Assembly: GCA_028864975.1 (NCBI GenBank)
Contig: JAGWLG010000001.1
Coordinates: 62,001-126,000, forward strand
Direction: 5' to 3'
Length of the DNA: 64,000 nucleotides
Origin: Thermoplasmata archaeon
Lineage (GTDB): Archaea > Thermoplasmatota > Thermoplasmata > Lutacidiplasmatales > UBA184
Positions within the stretch are counted from its first letter, which is position 1; every line of letters begins with the position of its first letter. Of the stretch, positions 57,801 through 64,000 are shown piece by piece. A program made the position numbers and the translations under genes. The notes under the pieces are model-generated. The model was given only the letters and a program-made list of their open reading frames with translations. It ran no database searches and was not told the origin of the DNA.

Positions 57801-58236
57801 TCTGCCCATCGCCGGAGTCTACTCGGCGATCTTCCTCCGGTATGCGAGGCTGGCAACCCTGGAAGCCGCTCAAGCCTTCAGCAACACCGGGGGGAGAGCG
57901 AAAGGGCTGGCTGAGAGGACCCTGCTTTGGCGGCACACCGCACGGCGCATTCAACCCACCTACGCTGAGATCTTCGGCGCAACCTTCCCGGTCCTCCTCT
58001 CGCTCCAGGTCGTGGCGGAGTGGTTCTACGACGACCAGGGCGTCGGGAGCCTCTTCGTCGTCCAGCTGCCCTGTCTCTCCTCGCTGGTGAACTGCACGCC
58101 TATCCAGGAGGCGATGACCTCGCTCACGATCGGGCGACTCGCCTTTCTGCTTCTCCTTCTCACCTTCGTCGCGAACCTCGTGGGGGATGCGGTCTCCAGG
58201 GCACTTGACCCGGTGGGGAGGGTCGCATCAAGATGA
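54838..58236 (+). CDS. Kelch-PKD-permease fusion (DppB-type ABC transporter subunit)
   Basis: An 1132-residue protein. An N-terminal anchor or signal (about 37-52, LRILFPLLVFLLVLTPSL) is followed by kelch-like repeats with LFGG/VIFGG and NDTW/GDTW/SDTW blocks (about 160-350). Three PKD domains come next (about 415-490, 498-570, 585-665; each with FGDGT or FGDGN), then a TM (about 694-714) and a cytoplasmic linker. A DppB/OppB-like permease domain (about 790-1125) closes the chain, with TLQFMGVIVLLSAIISYPLGVLAGW and an EAA-type loop (LEAAQAFSNTGGRAKGLAERTLLWRH). Extracellular sensor or substrate-capture modules are thus fused to a peptide/nickel-type permease. The DppC-like partner follows with ATGA overlap. 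No ATPase or binding protein is near. TTG start is supported by the TATA position. Confidence 0.88.
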   Translation: MRNHPLDASLPRPDGPRAPHGGNPPARRVLGRGVRELRILFPLLVFLLVLTPSLGGGAGTGQEILHRSQAVAGAISAPGSTSVTPSPPGPLLWSYSDGGSPDPIRSQAGVASFSLGSIGYVDVIGGSGPCGLYCNDDWEVNLNALAYPTWFHEPPPTNVGRKGPSLAFDPASNELVLFGGLNGTLGALNDTWTRVLLVRGWAPVAGAAPPPRWDAAFAYDPALGGVVLFGGLGPGGQPLGDTWLFRGDRWTPIVSLVSPAARSGSSLVWQGDEERMTLFGGNGSAGPLSDTWGLASGGWYPLSPTLTPSPRTLAAVGSDGAGDPVIFGGWGTPGYLNDTWILYGDNWSEPTVETVARPAAAEGAILVPDAGATPNDLLLYWGKGEGGYSIITWGLRVQNGGSPSSPPPLRVAAQASGSNGTSPFAASFEALGSGGVPPYGEVWGFGDGTPPSINPYPRHVFASPGNYLAHLLLQDTASPPATASADLAVHVHAPNGSFAVNVSATERSGPPPLTTTLFATPSGGMGPYSYRWLFGDGTPSSRAPSPTHIYNASGTFVARLFLNDSRGASANFSYTMRVVASGLAVAFTASPSQGHPPITVAFHASAQGGDPPYHYFWSFGDGNSSYGGNANATNLYGRAGTFEIRVTVLDAQGSNATASEAILVTPPPPFVPPPPTLLEKVARLLAPVVRGLSNPWVLGSLVLVIGGTVTLRWGLPTVRLRSSVRRGKSSLNHEATWGVAEVEVVVHGFRHGAQLSDLLGRLRPLVERDARRLASHLTWHPGSAATWLARRALLLVPQLLIAATVLFIGLRALPGLVVGPPTFPGIPFGPLGFLQAWWSYVSELLGGGLSDPYLAANLPYTLQFMGVIVLLSAIISYPLGVLAGWKQGGVVDQSTRFAGVLANSFQIFVVALLTLVGAWLWYYQTTNGDFLVSSLPSILWDDQNMGGIPPWVSVLQATSPTGFPLVDAPLHGAWAFEQVMLLKILVQALPIAGVYSAIFLRYARLATLEAAQAFSNTGGRAKGLAERTLLWRHTARRIQPTYAEIFGATFPVLLSLQVVAEWFYDDQGVGSLFVVQLPCLSSLVNCTPIQEAMTSLTIGRLAFLLLLLTFVANLVGDAVSRALDPVGRVASR

Positions 58237-59549
58237 CCAGGGCGAGCGAGCGTCAAACACGAAGCGAAGGTGAGGTGAAGGAACACGTAGCCGCCCCAGA
58301 CCAGCGTCCTGGGAGCGAGACGCCCCATGGGCAGAGCGTGACCTCTCCTCCGGCCAGGAGGGCGGAGAGGCACGAGACGGCTCCCACCGGTGGTGACCCC
58401 CATCCGGCCTCCCCACGGTCCCTGAGACCTCCTTCGAGTACCGTTGGAGGCGCGTCCGAGACGCACCGTAGGTCGCGCCGCAGCTCCCGAAAGGCCCGCG
58501 GGTTGCGCGCCCGGTGGCGAAGATTCCGTCGGGGGGTCTTGCGGCCTAGGGCCCGCGCCTGGGCCAGGTTGTGGGGCAACCTGCCTTTGGTGACAGGACT
58601 GCTGCTACTCGCGTTCTTTGTCGCCGCGGGACTGGTGGCCCCCCTCCTCTACCCGGGCAGCGGAGGTTCGCTCGCCGTGGACCACGGGGTCTTCGACAAC
58701 TGTTCAGCTCCTTCCCCACCGACCGCTCAGCTCGCACCCTTCGGGGGGGGCCCACATCCTCTGGGGCAGACCGCCCATCTCGGGCTCGACGTGGCCCAAG
58801 GGCTGTTGCTGGGAACCCGGTGGGACCTTCTCTTGATCGCCTTCCTCGTCGGAGCCTCGGCGCTGGTGGGAGCCCTCCTAGGGGCTATCGCCGGGGCGAT
58901 GGGGGGACGGGTCGAGAGCATCCTTTCACCGATCCTGGATGGCACCCTGGCCTTTCCTCCCTTGATGGTCATGGTCACGGTCCTTGCGGTGACCTACTCG
59001 GGCCCCCTCGAGGGATCCCGAATGGTTGTGTTCCTCTTCGGCATGCTCGCCGTGCTCTGGGCCCCCTTCGCCCAAGGGGTTAGGGCTCAGGCGCGTTCCA
59101 CCGCACACCAAGCGTTCGTGGAGGCGGCCAAGGCCTCTGGGGCGAGATGGCCGAGGATCCTCCTCCGCCACATTCTGCCCAACTGCTCTGCGCCGGTCCT
59201 GGCCCAGGTTCCAAGCTCGGTCTTCAGCGTCTTCTTCGTCCTGGGATTCTTCCAGTACTTGGGTCTCGTTGCCGAGAGCAGCGTGGTTCCGAACTGTGGT
59301 ACGGTTAGGGTCGGGCTTGGGGTGGTACACAGCATTCCCTCGGGCCTGTTCCTGATCGTCCCTTCGGTACGGTTTCCCGAGTGGACCTGGACGTTGGCGA
59401 ACGGGCTCTCTGGGTTCACCGTCGGATCGATCCTACCGGAGTGGTGGGGCTACCTACTGCCAACTGCCTGGATTGCGCTCTTCCTTCTGGCCGTCACCCT
59501 CTTCTGCGACGGGCTCGCCGCGCACCTCTCGCCGTTCCGTGGCCGATAG
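58233..59549 (+). CDS. DppC/OppC-like ABC transporter permease
   Basis: The 438-residue protein begins with an unusual basic, disordered N-terminus of about 110 residues (many Arg/Ser/Pro). The permease follows: LPLVTGLLLLAFFVAAGLVAPLLY, an outer segment with HPLGQTAHLGLDVAQGLLLGTRWDLLLIAF (the usual HxLGTDxxGxD...R region, with TDQ/GRD altered), and the EAA loop FVEAAKASGARWPRILLRHILPN. DppC proteins normally show GTDxxGRD where this has GQTAHLGLD. It forms a heterodimer with the fusion protein; a separate ATPase must be supplied from elsewhere. Confidence 0.88.
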   Translation: MTRASERQTRSEGEVKEHVAAPDQRPGSETPHGQSVTSPPARRAERHETAPTGGDPHPASPRSLRPPSSTVGGASETHRRSRRSSRKARGLRARWRRFRRGVLRPRARAWARLWGNLPLVTGLLLLAFFVAAGLVAPLLYPGSGGSLAVDHGVFDNCSAPSPPTAQLAPFGGGPHPLGQTAHLGLDVAQGLLLGTRWDLLLIAFLVGASALVGALLGAIAGAMGGRVESILSPILDGTLAFPPLMVMVTVLAVTYSGPLEGSRMVVFLFGMLAVLWAPFAQGVRAQARSTAHQAFVEAAKASGARWPRILLRHILPNCSAPVLAQVPSSVFSVFFVLGFFQYLGLVAESSVVPNCGTVRVGLGVVHSIPSGLFLIVPSVRFPEWTWTLANGLSGFTVGSILPEWWGYLLPTAWIALFLLAVTLFCDGLAAHLSPFRGR

Positions 59550-59635
59550 GCGATCCCCGCGAGCGACCCCAACTGTCGCAAGGTCGAGCTCGCGGTTGCG
59601 CATCATGCCCACCCGTTCGACGGGCCGTTGTCGGA

Positions 59636-59643
59636 CCTTAAGC
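59636..59643 (+). promoter_or_regulatory. TATA box of the GNAT gene
   Basis: CCTTAAGC lies 26 nt before ATG 59666, a spacing that gives a leaderless transcript. Confidence 0.45.
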
Positions 59644-59665
59644 CCGGCACGCGCTCGGGTCCCGT

Positions 59666-60193
59666 ATGGCGAGCGCCTCCGAGCTCACGTTCCGAGTGGC
59701 CACCGAGGCGGACCTGGCCGTGGTCCTCGGGCTCTTGACGGAGGCGGCCGAGTGGGCCCACGAGCGCGGGATCGAACGGTGGTGGCCCGCGCCGTTCCCG
59801 GAATCCTGGGTCCTGCCCTCCATCGAACGGCGCGAGGTGGTCGTCGCCTCGTGGCGGGGAGAGGTCGTTGGCAGGCTCACCCTGACGAGAGAGGACCCCC
59901 GGATGTGGGGGGAGCGACCTCCCGAGGCAGGCTATGTCCATCGCCTGGCGGTCCGACGGGAGCTCGCGCATCGTGAGCTGGGAGGCGCGCTCCTCTCCTA
60001 CGCCGAGAACGAGGTGCGCCGATGGGGTCGGTCGAAGCTCCGTCTGGACGTCAGTGCCACGAACCTCGACCTGATCCGGTACTACTTACGGAAGGGTTTT
60101 CACGAAGTGGGTCGGGTGACCGGGGGTGCCCCGGCGGGTATCTTCGCCTCCTTGCTGATGGAGAAGGAGATCGAGGGCACGTCCCGGCGCTAA
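59666..60193 (+). CDS. GNAT-family N-acetyltransferase
   Basis: The 175-residue protein has the GNAT fold: LTFRVATEADLAVVLGLLTEA, the central strand EVVGRLTLTRED and VHRLAVRRELAHRELGGALLSYAE, where the acetyl-CoA loop (R/Q-x-x-G-x-G/A) appears as RRELAHRELGGAL. LRLDVSATNLDLIRYYLRKGFHEVGR is the usual C-terminal end. It uses acetyl-CoA; the acceptor is unknown. Its stop codon overlaps that of the convergent sppA-like gene (TAA 60191-60193, TAG on the other strand 60190-60192). Confidence 0.9.
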   Translation: MASASELTFRVATEADLAVVLGLLTEAAEWAHERGIERWWPAPFPESWVLPSIERREVVVASWRGEVVGRLTLTREDPRMWGERPPEAGYVHRLAVRRELAHRELGGALLSYAENEVRRWGRSKLRLDVSATNLDLIRYYLRKGFHEVGRVTGGAPAGIFASLLMEKEIEGTSRR

Positions 60194-60990
60194 CGGTAGC
60201 GCCGTCCGTAGAGAAGGACGTCCTCGATCGCGTCCTGGACCGAGGTCCGGATCCCTTGGGAGAGCCCGAACCCGAGGGAAGCGACCGGTCCCCCGGCGAG
60301 CCGCTCGAAGAACGGCTTGGGAGGGGAGAGCTCGACCGTCCGTTTCGCCGGGACGCCGGCCGAGTGCGCGAGGTCCTCGAGGGCCTTCTCCCGGTCGCCG
60401 AGGGCGTCGATGAGCCCCATCGCGAGCGCCTGCTTGCCGCTCCAGAACTCTCCGGTGGCGAGCTTCAGGATCTCCTCCCGGGGTCGCCGCCGCTCTCTCG
60501 CGACCACGTCCACGAAGGAGTTGTAGCTCACTTCCCCGACCTTGAGGAGCTTCTCCCGCTCCTCCGGGGTCAGAGAGCGCAGGCCCTGGTAGGCGTCCTT
60601 GTGACGCCCATGGTGGAGGAGCTCCACCTCGACCCCGATCTTCTCGAGCAGCCGTTGCGCGGCAAAGTGCGGCATGATGACCCCGATGGAACCGACCTCC
60701 GACTCCTCGTAGGCGTAGATCCGGTGAGCTCCTAGGGCCGCCATGTACGCGCCCGAGGCGGCGATGGCCCCGACGGCGGCGACCACCGGCTTCACCTTCG
60801 AGACCCGCTTGACCGCCAGGTAGAGGTCCGTCGAGGCGATGTCCTCACCTCCGCCGCTGCTGATGTCCAGGAGGAGCCCGCGGAACTTGGACTTCTCGCG
60901 CACGAAACGCAGGATTCTGAGGTAGGGCTCGACCGATCGCTCCCGGATCGTGCCCCGGAACTTCACCTTGGCGAGGATCGGTCCTACCAT
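60190..60990 (-). CDS. SppA-like signal peptide peptidase (S49 family)
   Basis: The 266-residue protein has the S49 serine-lysine layout. The nucleophile is in VGAIAASGAYMAALGAHRIYA, preceded by LLLDISSGGGEDIASTDL, and the general-base lysine is in HGRHKDAYQGLRSLTPEER. LATGEFWSGKQALAMGLID is typical of the family. There is no N-terminal TM, so the enzyme may be soluble or peripheral and the label signal peptide peptidase is by family only. A CATATACC TATA element (61013-61020) 27 nt upstream of the ATG indicates a leaderless mRNA. Confidence 0.9.
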   Translation of the reverse strand: MVGPILAKVKFRGTIRERSVEPYLRILRFVREKSKFRGLLLDISSGGGEDIASTDLYLAVKRVSKVKPVVAAVGAIAASGAYMAALGAHRIYAYEESEVGSIGVIMPHFAAQRLLEKIGVEVELLHHGRHKDAYQGLRSLTPEEREKLLKVGEVSYNSFVDVVARERRRPREEILKLATGEFWSGKQALAMGLIDALGDREKALEDLAHSAGVPAKRTVELSPPKPFFERLAGGPVASLGFGLSQGIRTSVQDAIEDVLLYGRRYR

Positions 60991-61012
60991 ACCACCGGGA
61001 ACTCCACCGGCC

Positions 61013-61020
61013 GGTATATG
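61013..61020 (-). promoter_or_regulatory. TATA box of the sppA-like gene
   Basis: CATATACC on the minus strand is centred 27 nt from ATG 60990. Confidence 0.6.
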
Positions 61021-61107
61021 ATGACGCGGTGGAGCGCTGGCGGCTCGCGCCCGGCGCGGCCGATGGACGGACCCGTCCGGGTGGAGCCGCGCGAGCGAAA
61101 CGGCTCC

Positions 61108-61785
61108 TCAGGTCACGGTGATCGTCCCGGACATGAACCCTGGCTGCCCCATCGACCAGCCGTCGCAGGGGGCCTGGCATTCCCAAAGGACCGGGCCGGT
61201 CGTGTTGAAGTAAAGGGCGAAGGTGGTCGACCAGCCGCTCGGCCCATCGGACTCGTGGAGCGGTACGTTCCAACCCGAAGTCGTGCTCTGCGGCAGCGCG
61301 CTGAACGTATGGGAGACATCCCCCAAGGGGATCTCGCTCGCCGCGGTGCCCCAGCTGGAGGGGAGGCTTGCCCCCACGTGCTCCACTCCCCCCACGACCC
61401 CCGAAACCTGGGCGACGGGGGTGGCGACCGGGTTCTGGCCGTTGTCGAAGTTCGTGATGGTGAAGATGATCTCCGTGTGATCAGGGACGGTGAAATTCGC
61501 GGGGGTGAACTGGTCGCTCCCGTTGAACGGGGAGGCACACCACGCGCATCCTCCTTTGATCGCCAGGTACACGTAATCGGGCGCCGGGGGCGGCGGAGGG
61601 GTCGGCTTGGGGGTGGGCGCGGCCTCGGCGGCATGGGGCCCCAGGCCCCAGACGACCCAGGAGAGGGAGATCACCAGGGCAACGACGAAGATCTCCGCGA
61701 AGAGGCGGTTCCACGACGAGGACCCGAAACCGAGGGAGCTGGGCTTTCCACGGGGCTTCGCGACGAGGCTCGAGGTCGACTTCAT
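61108..61785 (-). CDS. Membrane-anchored cupredoxin-like protein
   Basis: The 225-residue product has an N-terminal TM (FAEIFVVALVISLSWVVWGLG), a Pro-rich linker (TPKPTPPPPPAP) and a beta-sandwich domain. The domain ends VLWECQAPCDGWSMGQPGFMSGTITV: Cys and Met near the C-terminus plus His in VEHVG and VSHTF match a type 1 copper site in general form. A CxWC pair near the N-terminus (KGGCAWCASP) may form a disulphide. It would act in electron transfer outside the membrane. A CCTTTACTAC TATA-like site lies 26 nt before ATG 61785. Confidence 0.82.
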   Translation of the reverse strand: MKSTSSLVAKPRGKPSSLGFGSSSWNRLFAEIFVVALVISLSWVVWGLGPHAAEAAPTPKPTPPPPPAPDYVYLAIKGGCAWCASPFNGSDQFTPANFTVPDHTEIIFTITNFDNGQNPVATPVAQVSGVVGGVEHVGASLPSSWGTAASEIPLGDVSHTFSALPQSTTSGWNVPLHESDGPSGWSTTFALYFNTTGPVLWECQAPCDGWSMGQPGFMSGTITVT

Positions 61786-61805
61786 GCGCAGTGGGTCCCG
61801 GGGCG

Positions 61806-61815
61806 GGTAGTAAAG
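61806..61815 (-). promoter_or_regulatory. TATA-like element of the cupredoxin gene
   Basis: CCTTTACTAC on the minus strand is centred 26 nt before ATG 61785, which fits a leaderless transcript. Confidence 0.4.
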
Positions 61816-61894
61816 GAGGAAGTGCAGTCGGATTGAGCAACCCGAGGCCGTTCGACCGCGAGCTCCGGTGTCGGCCACCGCCCGCGTCAAGACA

Positions 61895-61900
61895 CTTATA
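61895..61900 (+). promoter_or_regulatory. TATA element of the rfcS-moaC-moaB operon
   Basis: CTTATA lies about 38 nt before GTG 61936. A GGAGGG ribosome-binding motif sits 5 nt before that codon, so the leader is about 12 nt. The GTG at 61906 would be upstream of the start site. Confidence 0.5.
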
Positions 61901-61935
61901 CGCGGGTGACCCGAGGCCCCCCACGGAGGGCGAGC

Positions 61936-62946
61936 GTGGCGGAACCGAGGCAGGGAGAGATCTGGATCGAGAAGTATCGACCCCGATCGCTCTCGGAGAT
62001 GGTGGGCCAGACGAAGATCGTCCCGCTCCTCCAAGCCTACGTGAAGAAACGGACCCTGCCCCATCTGCTCTTCGCGGGCCCTCCTGGGACCGGGAAGACC
62101 ACGGCCGCGCTCTGCCTCGCGAGGGACCTCTACGGCGAGGATTGGCGAAGCTCGTTCCTCGAGCTCAACGCGTCCGACGAGCGCGGGATCGATACCGTGC
62201 GCGGGACGATCAAGAACTACGCGCGGAGCGCCCCCTTGGGTGAGGTCAACTTCAAGATTCTGTTCCTGGATGAGGGGGACAATTTGACTTCTGAGGCCCA
62301 GGCAAGTCTCCGGCGCACGATGGAGCGGTACTCCTCGATCTGCCGGTTCATCTTGTCCTGCAACTACTCCTCACGGGTCATCGAACCGATCCAGTCCCGC
62401 TGCGGGGTCTTCCGCTTCAAGGTGCTCCAGCCTGAGGAGATCCGCGCTTACCTGGAACGGATCGCGAAAGCGGAGGGCAAGACCGTCGTGCCCGAAGCGT
62501 ACGATGCGATCCTGAAGCTCTCGGAGGGCGACATGCGAAGGGCGGTCAATCTCCTGCAGCTCTCGGCGACGTTCTCGGACAAGGTGGACCCGGACACGGT
62601 CTACGAGAGCGCGGCCACGCCCCTCCCCCGCGAGGTCGAGGGGATGGTCAATGCCGCCATCGGCGGCGACTTCCAGGGGGCCCGCGACAAGCTCTTCACG
62701 CTCTTCACCGAGCGCGGGGCGAGCGGAGAGGACGTGGTGAAGGCGATTCACAGCTACCTCGCGACGCTTCCCATCCCCGATATCGAAAGGGTGAGGATGG
62801 TCGACGCGCTCGCCGAGGTCGAGTATCGGATCGTCGAGGGGGCCTCCGAGCGGATCCAGCTCGAGGCGTTCCTGACCCGGCTCATCTTGCTACGTTCCGC
62901 CGTGACCACGGGCGCCGGGACCAAGAGCGCCGCTCCCGGGCGATGA
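61936..62946 (+). CDS. rfcS: Replication factor C small subunit
   Basis: The 336-residue clamp-loader ATPase loads PCNA at primer-template junctions. IWIEKYRP opens the protein, Walker A is GPPGTGKTT (48-56), Walker B reads FLDEGDNLT (DEGD at 112-115, where archaeal members usually have DEAD), and the RFC sensor SRC is at 154-156. SEGDMRRAVNLLQ is the sensor 2 region. The start GTG 61936 follows GGAGGG and fits the TATA position. moaC overlaps by ATGA, so replication and cofactor genes share an operon. Confidence 0.96.
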   Translation: MAEPRQGEIWIEKYRPRSLSEMVGQTKIVPLLQAYVKKRTLPHLLFAGPPGTGKTTAALCLARDLYGEDWRSSFLELNASDERGIDTVRGTIKNYARSAPLGEVNFKILFLDEGDNLTSEAQASLRRTMERYSSICRFILSCNYSSRVIEPIQSRCGVFRFKVLQPEEIRAYLERIAKAEGKTVVPEAYDAILKLSEGDMRRAVNLLQLSATFSDKVDPDTVYESAATPLPREVEGMVNAAIGGDFQGARDKLFTLFTERGASGEDVVKAIHSYLATLPIPDIERVRMVDALAEVEYRIVEGASERIQLEAFLTRLILLRSAVTTGAGTKSAAPGR

Positions 62947-63446
62947 AGCGAACGTATTCCCGGCACCAGGGGGCCCGCCGCCCTGGTGGGGGCTCGACCG
63001 GCCAGCGCAGCATCACCGCGAAGCCCCTAGTCTACCGCAGGGCCGTCGTGGAGGGCGAGATCGCCCTCTCGGGCCGAGCGCGGGTGGCGATGGCCGAGGG
63101 GACCGTGGAGAAGGGCGACCCCCGTGCCGCCGCCGCCTTGGCTGGTATGTCCGCGATGAAGCGGACCGCAGAGCTGATCCCTCACTGCCACATCGTCCCG
63201 CTCACGTGGAGCCGGGTCGATCTGGAGCTGACGGAGCGGGGCGTTCGGGTCCGCGCGGAGGCCGAGGCACGGTGGTCCACGGGTGTGGAGATGGAGGCGC
63301 TCGTCGGGGCGACGGTCGCCCTGCTCACCGTGTGGGACATGGTGAAATACCTCGAGAAGGATTCTCGCGGACAGTACCCCGAGACGGTCCTGGGTCCGGT
63401 CCGTGTGACGGAGAAGGTCAAGGGCCGTTCGGGGGGACCGAGGTAG
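62943..63446 (+). CDS. moaC: Cyclic pyranopterin monophosphate synthase (MoaC)
   Basis: MoaC carries out the second step from GTP to cyclic pyranopterin monophosphate in molybdenum-cofactor synthesis. The 167-residue chain contains AMKRTAELIPHCHIVPLT (the KRTxxLIPxCH block), GVEMEALVGATVALLTVWDMVKYL and the final VRVTEKVKGRSGG. Length is normal. Coupled to rfcS by ATGA; moaB follows after one base. Confidence 0.95.
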   Translation: MKRTYSRHQGARRPGGGSTGQRSITAKPLVYRRAVVEGEIALSGRARVAMAEGTVEKGDPRAAAALAGMSAMKRTAELIPHCHIVPLTWSRVDLELTERGVRVRAEAEARWSTGVEMEALVGATVALLTVWDMVKYLEKDSRGQYPETVLGPVRVTEKVKGRSGGPR

Positions 63447-63447
63447 C

Positions 63448-64000
63448 ATGACGTCCCCTGGCTCGAACTACGCGCCGACCTCGCACGCGGGAGCCGTGTC
63501 GGCTCCCCGAGCGGCCACGCCACCATCGCCGTCCCACGGCGGCGCCGAAGCCGCCTCTCGCCACCATCTGGGCGCGACGCGCGCCCTGGTCTTCGGCGTC
63601 CTCACCACGTCGGACACGCACACCGAGGACGACGACGAGTCCGGGAGCGCCGTGAAGCAGATCCTCACGGAGGCCGGGCACAAGGTCGGCCACTACGGCC
63701 TGGTCGCCAACTCGGTCGCGGACATCCGCGAGGCCGTCGGCAAGTGGCTGGACGACCCGAACCTCGAAGCGGTCGTCACGATCGGCGGGACCGGGGTGAG
63801 CTCACGCGATGTGACCGTCGAAGCGCTCGCCGGGATGGGGGGGAAGCCGCTCGAAGGGTTCGGCGACCTCTACCGCATGCTGAGCTACCAGGAGGTAGGC
63901 CCGCTCGCCGTGCTTTCGCGGGCGAGCCTGTTCGCGATCCAGAACCGACCGGTCTTCGCGATCCCCGGCTCCGAGAGGGCCTGTCGCCTCGCTCTGAGCA
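63448..64000 (+). CDS. moaB: Molybdopterin adenylyltransferase-type protein (MoaB/MogA), truncated by window end
   Basis: The visible 184 residues start with a low-complexity leader of about 40 residues, unusual for the family. The core follows: LVFGVLTTSDTHTEDDDESGSAVKQIL, VVTIGGTGVSSRDVTVEAL (the GGTG motif) and GFGDLYRMLSYQEVGPLAVLSRAS. MoaB activates molybdopterin by adenylation before metal insertion. The C-terminus lies beyond the window. ATG 63448 is one base after the moaC stop. Confidence 0.93.
   Translation, partial: MTSPGSNYAPTSHAGAVSAPRAATPPSPSHGGAEAASRHHLGATRALVFGVLTTSDTHTEDDDESGSAVKQILTEAGHKVGHYGLVANSVADIREAVGKWLDDPNLEAVVTIGGTGVSSRDVTVEALAGMGGKPLEGFGDLYRMLSYQEVGPLAVLSRASLFAIQNRPVFAIPGSERACRLALS

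Overview
The window is GC-rich archaeal chromosome. Archaeal markers are replication factor C small subunit, deoxyhypusine synthase, RNase P protein 4, Tsr3, Sec61-beta, an archaeal-type GluRS, class I FBP aldolase, the PyrB/PyrI pair, and two tRNA-Leu genes without encoded CCA, one of them with a bulge-helix-bulge intron in the D-loop. Genes are tightly packed, often with ATGA or GTGA overlaps, and many starts lie about 25 bp from a TATA-like element, which suggests leaderless transcripts. The many PKD and kelch surface proteins and zinc-ribbon membrane proteins fit a Thermoplasmatota-like lineage, but that placement is inference.

Layout. 1-7.3 kb: truncated kelch/PKD surface protein, tRNA-Leu(UAG), zinc-ribbon/PKD membrane protein, PPP-type phosphatase, Tsr3, FBP aldolase, and two paralogous low-complexity membrane proteins with C-terminal zinc ribbons. 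7.3-14 kb: CDF and MFS transporters, VOC protein, GluRS, RuvC-like protein, RNase P subunit, tRNA-Leu(CAA). 14-20 kb is accessory: a winged-helix gene coupled to an unknown gene, a complete-looking group II intron with reverse transcriptase, a probable gene remnant and two lineage-type hypotheticals. 20-28.6 kb: DUF202 protein, coiled-coil protein, DECR-like SDR, cysteine-cluster protein, pyrB-pyrI, Gdt1-like transporter, deoxyhypusine synthase. 28.6-36 kb: NqrB/RnfD-like protein, DUF998 protein, winged helix, bactofilin-like beta-solenoid, ABC-2 exporter, two surface proteins, VapBC-like module.

36-47 kb is a surface-glycan locus. It opens with an AT-rich island and holds five glycosyltransferases, a dTDP-L-rhamnose 4-epimerase-like enzyme, an anchored PKD protein, an alkaline-phosphatase-superfamily enzyme and APS kinase. 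47-54.6 kb holds Sec61-beta and the arginine operon argC-J-B-G-H, preceded by an ACT-type protein. 54.8-59.5 kb encodes the most unusual item: an 1132-residue fusion of kelch repeats, three PKD domains and a DppB-like permease, coupled to a DppC-like permease with no ATPase or binding protein nearby. 59.6-64 kb: GNAT, SppA-like peptidase, cupredoxin-like protein, RFC small subunit, moaC and a truncated moaB.

Main points for follow-up: the kelch-PKD-permease fusion, the tRNA D-loop intron, the group II intron, a frameshifted J-domain remnant, a VapC-like protein lacking half its acidic residues, and the AT-rich island.
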